Notes under the pieces: model-generated
The model's input: only the letters and a program-made list of their open reading frames with translations
What the model was told of the DNA's origin: nothing
Database searches by the model: none
NCBI GenBank assembly: GCA_019633425.1
Contig: WSUB01000071.1
Location: 1-64,000 of the forward strand
Length of the DNA stretch: 64,000 bases
From: Tulasnella sp. 424
Lineage: Eukaryota > Basidiomycota > Agaricomycetes > Cantharellales > Tulasnellaceae
Reading direction: 5' to 3'
Shown: positions 36,112 through 49,538 of the stretch, piece after piece
How the letters are laid out: every line of letters begins with the position of its first letter
Numbering within the stretch: position 1 is the first letter of the stretch
Position numbers and translations under genes: made by a program

Positions 36112-38758
36112 TCAGTCGATAGTCAGTCGGGAGTCTCGCTCCTGGGAAGCCGGACTTTCAAATTTGGGACTGGGGGTCATGAATTGGGGAAGGCGTCGCT
36201 GGAGTTTTTTCAGGTCACATAGTAGGCGCGACTCCTGCTGAGCCCCGATAGGTCCCGACCACGAGTTCCTCCGACTCTCCCATTTAATGGCGGTCCTCGG
36301 AATAAAGCTGAGTCTTGACCGGTACCAGCTAACATAGTCGTGCGATCCAATCTCCTGGCTCAGGACCAAGGAAGCCTCCAAATGCAGTGCAGCTTCATCA
36401 TACTGCCCCAATTCCTCCAAGGCCCCAGCCCTTCTGGCCAAGCATTCCGAAACACGGGACTTGTTCCCGGATTTTCGGTGTTCGGCAATCGTCACTGTCC
36501 ACCAGTACAGCGCACTTCGCAGCGAACCCTGCTGTTTCTTCACGTCAGCGAGGAGATTGGCACTGAAGGCTGCGTCTTTGCTAAGCGAGATATCTTGAAG
36601 GACGGAACAGGATTCATCCAGAACTTGTGCTGCTTCATCAAGTTTCTCTTGTCGCATAAGGCATAGACCCAATTCTTGGAGAGCCTGGCCCAGTCTCCAA
36701 GGAAATTTACACCGTCGTGCCACCGCAATCGACTCTTGGAGGAGCTCTCCCGCTTCCTGGTAGCTCTGCTGGGCCATCTTGGATCTACCAAGATCCATTA
36801 GAGTGGTCGAGACACCGTAGTCCCATCCAATGCTCCGTGCCATCTCGTAAGCCTTCGACAGAGTAGAAGTGCCTTTCTCCAAGTCGCCGAGCTCCCACTG
36901 CATAAGTCCAAGGATAACCAGTGCCTTGGCCTCCCCTAGCTTGTAACCACATCGAGAAGCGATCCCTACAGCTTCCTCCAAAGTGATCAAAGCCTGCGAG
37001 TACGGTCCGCTCCTCCTTTGAATCTCGCCAAGTCTCTCGAGGCACTGCACGATCCCAACATCGTTGCTGTGGGTTCGATAAATTGCGAGGGCTTGGTTCA
37101 GGAACGGTGTCGCCGCCTCCTCCTTAGATTGTACTGTCAGGGCGCTGCCGATCAAGTACATGGATTCGGCCGTTCCTAGGGGATCGCTGAGTGCTTTGAA
37201 TTTCTCCAACGCGGCCGAAGCTGCGTCAAGGGCTTTGACGTGATAGGAGTGCCGATAGGATATGGAGGCTTGCTTTCGCAGCACGCTTGCGACACCTCGG
37301 TTGTTGCCGTTTTGCTCGTACAGCTTCAATGCTTGTTCCAGGAACACGAGGCCCTCCTCGTAGTTGCCTTTCCAGCTCTCCAAATCGCCGAGATTTTCTA
37401 ATAGCTCAGCAGAGCGGGTGTGGTGATGGGCATCTCGAGGGGTGGGAGGGCAGCGGGGCTGTCGGCGCAAGTCAGTGGTCGAGCGGCGGAAAGTGGTGCG
37501 CAAAAGAGAGAGCTTACGAGAAACTTGATCGTGGTCCGACACATGCCACTTGTTGGTCTCTGCAGCGGCTCGACTACCCAGCATCTGGTCATCAACTCCC
37601 ACACCTGGAGGCAATCACCGAGGCGAGATTCACCATCAACCTGAGGACGGGGGCTTTCGAAGATCTTGCGAATGATAACGTAGTCCGCTAGGGCGTCTCC
37701 ATAGGGAAGTTGGCCGGTCATTATCTTGGAGACATATTCATGTTACTATCGCGTTCAATGGTCGATTAAATCGTGTACTAACCTCCCAGACTAACCAGGC
37801 CCAGGCGTATACGTCGCTGCTTGGGGTCCGGGGCTGGCCGTCGAGCAGCTCCGGACTGCACCACCGAATGGAACCCTTGAATCCCGTTGTTGTTTCCAAT
37901 CTCCCAAAGCCGCTATCTTCGTAAAGCCGGGCTAATCCAAAGTCGCATAGCACGGCTCTGAACTGAGCGTTGACGAGGACGTTTGCCTTGACGAACCAGA
38001 GTGATCAGCTCCTTGACGCCCGGCAGTGTTAGCCTTCCGTCTTACCGATTTGATGTCTCCGTGACATATTGGCGGATCGAGCTGATGAAGGAAAGCTAAG
38101 GCATCGATTGTGTCGTATACCTAAGTAGTATATTTATAAGTTTTGGATAGAGGTGTTCGGGGAAACCACTTACAAGCGATAGTTTCTCAGGCACCTCCAG
38201 CTCGTAACGACTAAGAAATTCTGATATGCATCCATGTGGCTCCCATGGAGAGAGGAACCAGGCCTCCGATCGTTCAAAGTCCGCATAGAAGCCAAGAAAT
38301 TTGGCGATGCCTGGGTGCGCTTCGAGACTCGACCACACCAGCAACTCCTTGGTGAATGCCTGCCCAAGTTGGATGAGTCGAATCGCACATCAGATTGAAT
38401 TCGTATGCTCACTGCTTTCAAGCTCAACGGGTCATCAGCAACGGACATCCGCATTTGTTTGACGGCCACCACTTGTGGCGGGCCATACTGACGCGATGCG
38501 AGCCATGTGGGGAGGTAAGCCGAGCGGTGAAGCTCAGCCCGCCGAACGATGCCATAACCCCCTGCACGCTTACGCCCGTCTTTGACGAAAACAACCCTTT
38601 GACTGTCCACATGGTATTTACTCAATTGCTGGTATGCCGCTTCCTATGAGGAATATGTCCGTTAGATTGAATATTCTTGCCTGGACTGGTATGCCGTCTA
38701 AACGCACCACCGCTTCTTCCCTTGCCCATCTCCTCGCTTCCTTCTCCGAATTTGACAT
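36112..38758 (-). CDS. K3: TKL-like non-RD kinase with C-terminal TPRs
   Basis: Exons 38758-38708, 38643-38413, 38359-38174, 38120-38046, 37986-37783, 37724-37518 and 37458-36112; 766 aa. The first exon (MSNSEKEARRWAREEAV) and the end of exon 2 (VADDPLSLKA) differ most from the other copies. Catalytic loop ICHGDIKS, CDFGLARLYEDSG and RWCSPELLDG are present. The activation segment has ETTTGF where others have ETSTGF. TPR exon intact; tail LLCDLKKLQRRLPQF. Looks functional. Confidence 0.87.
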
Positions 38759-39447
38759 CCTTCTGAGCGCCTGGCCCTCGATACCAAAGTAAACTGCCCT
38801 CACACGGTGGTTGTTGAGGAATTGCTGCGATACTGGTCGTTGGACGATGTGAACAAGCGCTTCCCAGGTGCCAAGATGTTCTCAGGCCGTCCCTTACCAC
38901 GGAATTAACCTCGGCAAGGATGATCATATGAGAGATTCAATTCCCAGCTATAATCATAGCATTGTATTTGCCTTTGCGACCGCCGACAGATGCTACATAG
39001 GGTCAAGCAACTGGACGGTATTAACTTCTGCATCATCAGTTGTGTCTCTTGGAGTATGGTGGCGGTGATCGAGCAGTGCTAGCATTCCATTCTCCACTGG
39101 ATCATACTCCGTGCGCAGTATTCATGCGACGTGCTTGCCTTTTGGGGGGCTCGATTTAGGATGTTTCGAAAAGTAAAACGGCGTTTTTGATAGTTCTCCG
39201 ATCCATCGAAATTTAGAAATAGTCTTTTGATCCAGAAACCTGACATAGTTTAGGGATTGCCTGCACTACCGTCATCAATGCGTAAAATGAATCGTAGAAC
39301 AAACGTCGTCGAGACGAGCACCCCGGGCGAGCGATAGGATACATATGTAAGAATGTGGCTAGCAAGGACTACAAATTTCGCGACACAACCGGAGATTGAT
39401 ACAACAGCGAGGATGAAATACATCGGCCTTCGTTGGCCTCGACCCAA
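38759..39447. other. Intergenic K3-K4
   Basis: No supported gene or repeat; short frames on both strands only. Confidence 0.5.
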
Positions 39448-42089
39448 TCAAGAACCAACTCCTCTGACTAGTCTGACCGGAGATTTGAGATTTGGCGTCG
39501 CTAGCTGGGGTATGCGGAGTTGAAGTTTCTTCACGTCGCACAACAAAGACGTCGTCCGGCGGGAATGGACCTTGGCTAACGCGAGTCTTTCCCGTCTTCT
39601 GACTTCTCACTTGATGACCGTCTTGGGAACTTCGGCGAGTTTCCTCCGATTCCAATCCGCGTCGTTGCCTTCCCCGCGCTCCTGATCAATTATCATGGAG
39701 GCTTCAAAGTGCAAAGCCCCCTCGTCATATCGCCCTATTTTCGTCAGAAAATCCGCTTTTTCTCCTAGGTATTTTGAAAGGTACCATGTCTCCTGGTGCT
39801 TGCGGCATTCAGTAATTGTTCTATCGTACCAAAAAATGGCACCCTCTGGGTCACCATGGGTCGCTTTCGTGTCCGCAAGGTAAGCTGCGGTGGTTGCGAA
39901 TTCCGAGTCAAACGTGCGTGCGATGTCTTGGTAGACCGAGCACGATTCCTCCAGGACCGAAATGGCTTCTTGCAGCCTCTCCTGTTCTCGGAGGCACGTT
40001 CCCAGTCGGAATAGCGCCTGCGCCAGCCTCCAATTTGCGTCGCTGCGTCGAGTAACACGAACTGACTCACGAAGAAGCTCTTCTGCTTCTGTGTAGAGAG
40101 CCTGAGCCTGCTTCATGGATCCCAACCGGCAAAGGGCGGTGCCCAGGCCTTGATCCCATCCGATGTTCTGCGCGATGTCACGAGCCTTCGATATAGTTGA
40201 AATTGCTTTGGGTAGATCATCGAGGTCCCACTGGGTGACTCCAAGGATTAAAAGTGCGTCCGCTTCTCGTAGCCGGGCTCCACAGCGAGACGCAATGTCG
40301 ACGGCCTCCTCCAAAGTCGACATTGCCTCCGTCCCTCTGTTCTTCCTCCGATGAAGTTCTCCCAGCCTTTGGAGGCATTGTACGACACCGATATTATTCC
40401 CTTTGGCACGGAAGATGTTCAAACTTTCCTGGAGGTGATGCAACGACTCTTCCTCCTTGTCGACTTCCAAGAGTGAGGCTCCCATCCAGAATGAGGCAGT
40501 AGCTTCCCCGATGGAATAGTTTAAGCGTCTGAACTTCTCGATGGCGGCGGAAGAGGCGATCAAGGCTTTGGCGTAGTCGGAACGACGGGCGGCTACGGCC
40601 GCTTGCTGGCGAAGAACGCTGGCGATGCCTCTGTCGTTTGCTTCTTCCTCGTACAGATACAGAGCTTGTTCGAGGTGGCCAGCTGATACCTTATAGTTTC
40701 CCTTCCAGCTCTCGAGCTCGGCGAGGGTCTCCAGGAGAGCGGGTGAACGTGCTTGGGGATCTGCTGATTGGGGGGCTGGGGGACAGTGAGGCTACAAATA
40801 GATTGCTTTAGTTGCGATAGGTATCGCTGCGGATTGTTCAAGGAAACATACAAGCTCTGTGAGGGTTGTTAAACACATGGTGCTCGTTGGTCGCTGCAGC
40901 GGCTCGACCTCCCAACATCTCGTCATCAAATCCCATAGCTGAAGGCAGTCGCTGAGGCGAGATTCCCCGTTAAGCTGTGGGCGGAGAGTCTCGAATATCT
41001 TGCGGATAATAACATATTCCGCCCCAGCTCCTTCGTAGGGAAGCTCGCCAGTCATTATCTAACAAATGAGGACCATCAGTAAGAAGTCAAATGGAGAAAC
41101 ACTTGACAAACCTCCCACACTAGCCAAGCCCAAGCGTACACGTCACTGCTTGCAGTCCTTGGCTTACCGTCGAGCAGCTCCGGGCTACACCAACGGATGG
41201 ATCCCTTAAATCCCGTCGACGTCTCGAGCCTACCAAACCCACTGTCTTCATACAACCGTGCTAGCCCAAAGTCACAGAGAAGAGCTCTGCATTCCGAGTT
41301 GACGAGAACGTTCGCCTTCGGGCATATGAACCTGGTCAGATTGACGGGAAACACCCGTAGAATTATGACTTACGGATTTGATGTCTCCGTGGCACACTGG
41401 TGGATTCAGTTAGTGGAGAAATGCCAACGCGTCAATGGTATCATAAGCCTGGTCCAACGCAAACTGTGAACTGGGTTACTTGCAAAGGGATCCGACCGCG
41501 GCTCACTAGGGACAGCTTTTCTGGCACTTCAAGGGCGCCGCGCCGATGGATGAATTCGCTCACGTTCCCATATGCCTCCCATGGTGATATAAGCCAAGCC
41601 TCCGAGCGCCCGAAGTCAGCGCAGAAGCCGAGGAACCTGGCGACACCTGGATGCCCTTCGAGACGAGACCAAATCAAGAGTTCCTTCGTAAAGGCCTAAA
41701 ATCCCCGACCGAGTTAGCAGTCTCCGATATGAGAAACATGGCCGACGGACCCTTTTCAAATCAGATGCGTCATGCATGGAAGATAGTTTGATTTCCTTGA
41801 CGGCTACAACTAGAGGAGGGCCATGTTGACGTGAAGCGAGCCATGTGGGAAGGTAGGCGGAAGCATGAAGGTGAGCCCGTCGTACAATCCCGTATCCCCC
41901 TGCGCGTTTCTGATCGTTGACAGCAAAAACGATTCTTGGGTGGTTAATTTGGTACTTCTCGAGCGCCTGGTACGCCTCATCCTGTAATCCATGTTGTATG
42001 AGAAATTATGAATTGGACTGATGCTGTCGTGTACCTACCACTGCCTGAGCCCTAGACAGTCTTCGTTCCATATCTTCAACGGCTGACAT
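39448..42089 (-). pseudogene. K4: kinase-TPR gene with two nonsense codons
   Basis: Exons 42089-42039, 41981-41751, 41695-41507, 41448-41374, 41315-41112, 41058-40852 and 40791 to the end. Two stops break it. TAA at 41412-41410 replaces the Gln of the FLHQLNPP motif just before the catalytic loop (a CAA/CAG to TAA change). TGA at 39609-39607 replaces the Trp of the conserved IKWE motif. After the second stop the frame still codes for LLCDVKKLQLRIPQL and ends at 39448, so the change is recent. Splice sites are all intact and exon 3 has one extra codon (189 nt). A protein truncated in the kinase is the likely product unless the first stop is a sequencing error. The TPR part is closest to K7. 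Confidence 0.85.
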
Positions 42090-42928
42090 AACCTGGGGCT
42101 CTTGTGACTTATAGTAGCTGAATGAAAGCTGTGGCGGGCTATTGCAACATGACAGTGGTGGTTGTTGTCGGCGTCGTTTCTCCTGGACCGCGCCTCCATC
42201 GTTCCCAGGCATGACCCTATCTCAGGCACGTCGCCTCTTCATGGCCAAAGCACGAATTAATATTATTACACAGCATAATGTGAGCCCCGCCCACCTTGTG
42301 CCTGTTGAGTATATAGGCAAATATTCTACGCTATCCTCAAACTCTGAACGCTTTTGGGCGGATCCGGAGCACCAAAGGAGGACATGATCCATCATAAAAG
42401 CGTACACCAGTTCCCACTACAGTAATTCGAACAACGGTATATTATCTCTCGGTTACCCGCCCTCTACTCTACCCCATATGCTCCCTCATGAAGACGTCTG
42501 GCTTTCAGGCGCGTTAAATCATAAGGGCAGCCAGTTTTCCTCTACCTCTGCAAATGCGTGGGTGTGCACTCTCGTACCAAACAATGTGAAAGGGATATCT
42601 CTATGACGGAGCAGAATTCTTAAATGATACCAGCATGGGGCTGAAAGATATCATACATCAAGACTGGGGTTGAACAAAATTCGGGCTGCAAAACACACTT
42701 GACTGATCTATTACGGGCGTATTCTGCCCTATTCGCTGATCACTTTGGTCTGCAACTGACTATCGAGTATTGATGGGCAAGTTTCTATAAACGATTTCGA
42801 CCGAATTTGTCGCAGCATACTAAATCTCCCCATTATTCTGCCTGGACTAATAGGTACGATATACATGCAATGTGTACAGCAGGCAATTAGGCGAGGCGTG
42901 TGACCCCAGACCTGACGCGTCGAAGCTA
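42090..42928. other. Intergenic K4-K5
   Basis: A TATATA at 42310-42315 lies about 220 bases before the K4 start and may be its TATA box. No gene seen. Confidence 0.45.
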
Positions 42929-45565
42929 TCAAGAATCATCTGTCGAGCCGAGCCGAACGGTCAGCTTGAGACTGGGTGTTGAAAGTTGAGGTAGGCGTCG
43001 CTGGAGTCTTTTTATATCGCATAGTAAGGGAGAGGTCTGCTGGCCCCCGACCGATATTATTTGCGAATGTCTCCTGCTCTCCCACTTGATCATCGTTTTC
43101 GGGATTTTGCTTAGCTTCTTTCTGTTCCCAGCACGGTTATACGAGTTTCGGAGCTCCCATTCAAGCACTAGGGACGCCTCGTAGTGTAGTGCAGCCTCGT
43201 CGCTCTGATGCGCTTCCTCTAGTACCACGACTTTGCGCGCCAAGCATGCGGAAAGGTTTTTCTGGTCTTGAAGCTTGCGATATTCAGCAATTGCCGCATC
43301 GTACCAGAACAGCGAGCTCCTCGTTGCCTTCTGCCTTTTTTTCACTCCGGCTAAGGCAAGGGCGCTCGATGCAGCGCCCCTGCCGAGTGAGATGCCTTGA
43401 TACACGGAATACGCCTCTTTATAAGCGTTGGCTGCTTCACCAAGTCTCCCTTGGCTATTGAGGCATGCACCCGATATCGAAAGCGCCTGAGCCAACCTCC
43501 AAGGGAATTTACACCGCCGAGCGACCCCCATCGATTCATCAAGCACCTCCAACGCTTCTTGAAGGCGTCCCTGGTCCTTTTTGATTCTACCGATGTGCGC
43601 TGTAGAGGTGCAGACTCCATGTTCCCATCCAATTCTCCGCGCCATTTCGCTTGCAACTCGAAGTGTCGAAACGCCTCTCTCCAGGTTGCCCAGCGAGGCA
43701 TGCGTAACTCCAAGAATGATGTGTATTTTGGCCTCTCCAAGCTTGTCCCCACACCGGGAGGCTATTCCTACAGCCTCTTCTGCCGTCCCCAAAGCTTGCC
43801 GAGCGTTGCCTTTCCTCCTCTGAACCTCTCCAAGCCTCTCGAGGCATTGAACGATCCCAACATCGTTGCCATGAGCCCGAAAGATTGCGAGGGCTTCGTC
43901 CAAGAAAGGGGTCGCCTCCGCTTCTTTGGATTGCATTGTCAGGGCACTACCGATCAAGAAGAGAGCTTCGGCTGTTCCAAGGTAGTCTCCAATTAATTTG
44001 AACCTTTCCAAAGCAGCTGAAGCAGCGGCAAGAGTTTTCAGATGGTAGGAATGACGATAAGATATGGTGGCTTGTTTGCGGAGAACGCTGGCGATTCCCC
44101 GGATATTCCCCTCTTGCTCGTACAGCCCCAATGCTTGTTCCAAGTACTCAAGGCCCTCCTCGTAGTTGCCTCTCCAGCTCTCAAGATCGCCAAGGTTCTC
44201 CAATAGGGCAGCAGAGCGTGCTTGCTGATGTGCAACTTGAGGAGTTGGAGGGCAGCGAGGCTGTCGATAAAGATTTGGTAAGCATTTGCGACGGCAAACA
44301 GAAGCTAAACTTTATCGTACAAGAAATGTGACAGTGGTTCGGCACATGGCGCTCGTTGGGCGTTGCAGCGGCTCAGCTGCCCAGCATCTGATCATCAACT
44401 CCCACACCTGGAGGCAGTCACTGAGACGAGCTTCTCCGTCAACTTGGGGGCGAGGACTCTCAAAGATCCTGCGGATGATGACATAGTCCGCCCCAGCTCC
44501 TTCGTACGGAAGCTCTCTAGTCATTATCTAACGAAGCAGGATGGTCAGCGTGAATGTCAAACGGAGGAAGAGTCGACTAACCTCCCAAACTAACCAGGCC
44601 CAAGCATACACGTCGCTGTTCGGAGTTCGAGGTTGACCGTCCAGCAGTTCCGGGCTGCACCAGCGGATAGATCCCTTAAACCCGGACGTCGTCTCCAACC
44701 TCCCAAAGCCACTATCTTCGTAAAGACGTGCAAGCCCAAAGTCGCAGAGGATAGCTCTATATTCGGCATTGACAAGAACGTTCGCCTGTGGTCATGAAGA
44801 CGGTCAGGTTGAGGCGATACAATGCGAGAACTGCCACTTACAGATTTAATGTCGCCGTGGCAGACTGGAGGATTGAGCTGGTGAAGGAACGTCAACGCGT
44901 CGATTGTATCGTAAACCTGGCGTAGCTCTTTTCGTTAGTGGTGTCCCTTGGGATCAACATGGGACTTCTCACCAGAGACAGCTTTTCAGGCACTTCGAGC
45001 TCGCGTCCGTGGATGAACTCGCTAACATTACCATATGGCTCCCATGGCGAGATTAACCATGCCTCCGTGTGCCCGAAATCGGCGCAGAAACCAATAAATT
45101 TGGCGATCCCTGGGTGCGCTTCGAGACCAGACCAGACCAACATCTCTTTCGTGAAGGCCTACGAAGCAACCCCAGCATAGTTAACACCCTAAGATGTGAG
45201 ATACATCACAGGCACACTCACCCTCTTCATCTCAGCCACATTATCTATGGCTGTAATTTTGATTTGCTTGACGGCTACGACTTGAGGAGGGCCATATTGA
45301 TGCGAGGCCAACCAGGCGGGGAGGTAAGCCGAATGATGAAGCTCGGCTTGTCGAACAATCCCGTAACCCCCTGTGCGCTTATGGTCGTCACGAATAAAAA
45401 CAATTCTTCTGCTGTCGACTTCATACTTCTTCAATGCCTGGTACACCTCGTCCTAGATGGGATGTGCGAATTATGTGAGAAGTTCCGATTTGGACTGGAG
45501 CTATGTGCACCTACCACTGCTTGTCCGCGAGCCAGTCTCCTTTCCACGTCTCCGATTGTTGACAT
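42929..45565 (-). CDS. K5: TKL-like non-RD kinase with C-terminal TPRs
   Basis: Exons 45565-45515, 45452-45222, 45158-44973, 44916-44842, 44785-44582, 44527-44321 and 44260-42929; 761 aa. Catalytic loop VCHGDIKS and CDFGLARLYEDSG are intact; the activation segment reads ETTSGFKGSIRW. Exon 6 starts IMTRELPYEG where the others have IMTGELPYEG (or GQ, GEQ). By eye this exon differs from K2 at about 10 of 69 residues. Tail LLCDIKRLQRRLPQL. No disabling change seen. Confidence 0.88.
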
Positions 45566-45950
45566 CGTTCACGAATGGGATGATAGTAGCTGACCGGATC
45601 TTGTTGAACGACCCGGGACACGGGAGATTCGTCGAGCAAGCCTCAGAAAGGGATGGTTGTTATCACGCAGAGAGGATGGACACGGCGTTCTCAGGCACGA
45701 CCCCTATAGCTCTGTATTCAATCGCCTCGTCAGACTGTTCACTTCAAGTGGAGACTAGTTCCACGTGCAACCTCATTAATATGGAACATTTTATGTGGCT
45801 ATATATCCGCTCTATAGACTCTGGGATTATCGACAAACGGAATGGTCCGCCCGCTGCTTGGCCGGTAGGGGGTTGGGATGAACCGCAATTTCGCTGTCCC
45901 CAATCATCGCAGGCGAAATGCCTATTGGTAAGCTAAGCTTGGCCAATGAA
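45566..45950. other. Intergenic K5-K6
   Basis: A TATATAT at 45800-45806 lies about 235 bases before the K5 start, a spacing close to that in front of K4. No gene. Confidence 0.45.
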
Positions 45951-48678
45951 TTAAGGGGCTATGAAAGTATTCAAAAAATGAGTAACTTGGTTATGGCGGG
46001 CCTTGGTATCAAGTTCCTCAAGTTCAACCTTCCACTCACAAGGAACATAGGGTTTGTCTCTTTCACCGATTCGAATATCCAACTTGAGGCTTGGGCTTGT
46101 GAGCTGAGGTATACGTCGTTGAATCTTCTTCACGTCGCATAGTAGAGGCAGCATCTGCTGGACTTCGGCTGTTCTGACCTGGTGTGGTTTGCAACTTGCC
46201 CAGCTTATCGAGGTCTTCGGGATCAGGCTAAGCTGTTTCTGATTCCAAGGAATGTCGTAGTAATACTTGAGTTCCATATCAAGCACCACGGACGCCTCGA
46301 AGTACAGCACTGCCTCATCATACTGCTCTATTTCATTGAGGATCTTCGCTTTCGCCCCAAAGGATGCAGAAAGCTGATACCTGTTGCGGAGCCTACGATA
46401 CTGCGCAATCGCCACGTCGTACCAATGCAACGCGTTCCTTTTCGCGCCCTGGACATGCTTTAGGTCAGCGAGGAGGGTGGCGACCTGCGCAAAGTCGTTG
46501 GGGAGTGAGACATCCAGGTACGCTGAACACGACTCTTCGAGAGCTTTGATAGCTTCTTCGATGCGTTGTTGGGAGCGAAGGCATTGCCCCAGGGCACCAA
46601 GCACCTGAGCGAGCCTCCAAGGAGCTTTAATCCTCCGAGCTATCGAAATAGACTCTCGCAACACCTCCTCTGCCTCTGACCATCTACGCTCCTTCATCTG
46701 AAGCGTACCGAGGTCCCACAGCGCGGTACAAACTCCATACTCCCATCCGATCCTTCGTGACGTGTCACACGCTTCTGAGAGAATAGAAGCTGCTTTCTCG
46801 AGATCGTCTCTATCCTGGTGCGTGGCCGCAATAATAATGAGCGCCTTGACCTCACCAAGCCTGTCACCGCATCGACATGCAACTTGGACGGCCTCCTCCA
46901 GAGTAATCAAGGCCTGACGAGATTGACCGTTCCTCCTCTGAATTTCGCCGAGCCGTTCGAGGCACTGCACAACTCCGACGTCACTTCCACGATTTCGAAA
47001 AATTGCAAGGGCTTCCTCCAGGAAGAATGCAGCCTCTAACTCCTGAGACTGCACGGTGAGGGCACTGCCAATCAAATATAAGGATTCGGCAGCCCCAAGA
47101 GGATCCCCGATTTTTTTGAACTTTTTAAAGGCAGCGGAGGCGGCCTTGAGGGTCTGGACGTGGTAGGAGTGGCGATAGGATATAGAGGCTTGTTTTTGTA
47201 GTACGCTCGCAATTCCTCGGTCGTCCCCTTCTTGCTCGTACAATCGTAATGCTTGTTCCAAGTGTGCAAGGCCGTCGTCGTAGTTTCCTTTCCAGCTCTC
47301 GAGGTCACCCAAGTTCTCCAATAGCGCGGCAGATCGGGCTTGGTGATCAATGCATCCGGGTGTAGGGGGACAGCGAGGCTAGTAATGAAAGCCATTAAGG
47401 GCAAAACTACCGGTGGTGAAGACTAAATGAGACGTACGAGAAATGTAACTGTAGTCCGACACATGCTACTTGTCGGTCGCTGCCCAGGCTCGCCTGTCCA
47501 GCATCTTGATATCAACTCCCACACCTGCAGACAGTCACTGAGGCGAGATTCACCGTCGACCTGGGGTCGAGGACTTTCAAAGATCTTGCGGATGATGACA
47601 TAGTCGGGCTCAGCTCCCTCATAGGGCTGTTCGCCGGTCATGATCTAATCCATTACATAACACTCAATATACGCTTAGAGTTCAGCAAGGCAGCTAACTT
47701 ACCTCCCACACTAGCCAGGCCCAAGCGTATACATCACTTCTTGGGGTTCGCGGTTGGCCTTCAAGCAGTTCTGGACTACACCATCGGATAGATCCCTTGA
47801 ATCCGTCTGATGTTTCTAATCTTCCAAAGCCACTATCTTCGTAGAGCCGCGCCAAACCAAAATCGCATAATACGGCCCTACATTTGGCATTGACGAGGAC
47901 GTTCGCCTTTCAAAACAAACGGAATCAGCCGATTGAACGGCCTAGCCAGAGGATCATCTTACCGACTTGATATCCCCGTGACAAATTGGTGGGTTAGCTT
48001 GATGAAGGAAGGTTAATGCATCAACAGTATCATGGACCTAGAACAATGGGCTTTATGAGCTTCTGTGCGTAGTCCGCCAACCAATGCTTACGAGGGACAG
48101 CTTTTCAGGCACTTCGAGCTTGCGGCCTCGGGTAAATTCGCTTATGTTCCCGTAAGGCTCCCAGGGAGAGATTAACCAAGCCTCCGAGTGGGTGAAGTCT
48201 GCGCAGAAGCCGAGAAATTGCGCAATCCTGGATGTCCCTCAGTACCAGACCAGACTAACAGCTCTTTGGTGAACGCCTATTATTAAGGGGCCGAGTTAAC
48301 AACTTTAGACGTGCGGTGAAAAGGTAAACTCACCCTTTTTACGTCCGATACGTTATCAATGGCCGATATTTTTATTTGCTTGACAGCTACGACTTGAGGA
48401 GGACCATACCGCCGTGAAGCGAGCCACACCGGAAGGTAGGGGGAAGGATGGAGGTGCGCCTGACGGACAATACCGTAACCTCCGGCTCGCTTACAGTCGT
48501 CGGTAACAAAAACGATTCTTCGACGGTTCACCTGATACCTCTCCAGAGCATGATACGCCTCGTCCTAAAGCAAAGGGATGTCTCGCATGAGAAATTGTGA
48601 GCTTGACTGAAGTGATCATACACTCACTACTGCGTGTCTTCTCGCGAGTTTCCGTTCCGTCGCTTCGATGGTAGACAT
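45951..48678 (-). pseudogene. K6: kinase-TPR gene with a 1-bp frameshift
   Basis: Exons 48678-48628, 48564-48334, 48276-48092, 48037-47963, 47906-47703, 47644-47438 and 47378-45951. Exon 3 is 185 nt; five of the other six copies have 186. One C (plus strand) is missing near 48227: before it the frame reads EGHPG, after it the conserved GFCADF..SEAWLISPWEPYGN is in another frame, leading to early stops. The other exons are clean (loop ICHGDIKS, CDFGLARLYEDSG). With that base the protein would be about 793 aa. The TPR exon is the longest of the array: after the LLCDVKKIQRRIPQL tail it carries about 50 further residues. A homopolymer sequencing error is the main alternative. Confidence 0.8.
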
Positions 48679-49538
48679 AGTTCCTAATCGCAATTTCAGA
48701 GCTGAGTAACGATCTGCTAAAATGCTATCAGCGCAGGTAGATCGTCGTGGTAAAGATGTGGTTCGTGGCTGCTTGTTGGAAGTCACAGCGCAATTAGTTA
48801 TGCCGGCGGGCCCTGACACCCTTGTTCCAAAACTTTACGCGGTGTCCCCTAACCTTACGATACATTTGCGGGCCCGTGTACACACAAGGGAAGGTCCGCA
48901 ATATCCGGAATCCGAACATGCGGTGTATGTATGGGAAATGACCATCCATGTCCAGGGCATGTTCGAATTTGGAAAACGTACTTAGTTTTCTCATCTACAA
49001 TCAAGCCGATTGGCTTATTTCAGCTGACAATGCTCGGGTTATGTTTTGGCTTTGGAAACGGCCCGAACATAGCCCGCTCATTCTCACACGTTGCCGCCGT
49101 GTTCTGAGCCGGAACATCATTACTCTCCCTTTGTACATGTGCATGTTGATGAATCGCCTTACAATAAAACCGATTTGTTTAAAAAGGTTTATTTACTTCA
49201 CCGGAATGTTAACATTGCATGAAAGTTCAAGTGGGTCCGGAATATATAACCCAAATGGAGGTCGTGCAAGTCACAGGGATGCGAGTCGTGGCCCGCGCAG
49301 AGGAAAACGCAAACGGTGTACGGTGTCTCTTCCGAGCCGCAAGCCAACCCTCCGTTCCATGAAGCCTTATCCCACGATAACGTCGGAGAACGAATGTTAT
49401 GGGACTTGAGCGAACATGAAGAAACAACAAATGAGGAATAACAAGGTCTAGCTACCCATACACATAGGACGTCACGGTTAGACGCGGAAGTGAGCGCATG
49501 CGATGAAGTCCCTAGATCCTAATTTGACCACGACACGA
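48679..49538. other. Intergenic K6-K7
   Basis: Longest spacer in the array, 860 bases. An ATATATA stretch lies at 49242-49248. No gene or repeat supported. Confidence 0.5.

Noticed and set aside
42310..49248. A shared TATA box for all kinase-TPR genes
   Set aside because: Only K4 and K5 have TATA-like motifs at similar distance (220-235 bases); in front of K1 and K6 the distance is 440-565, so no common promoter is claimed.
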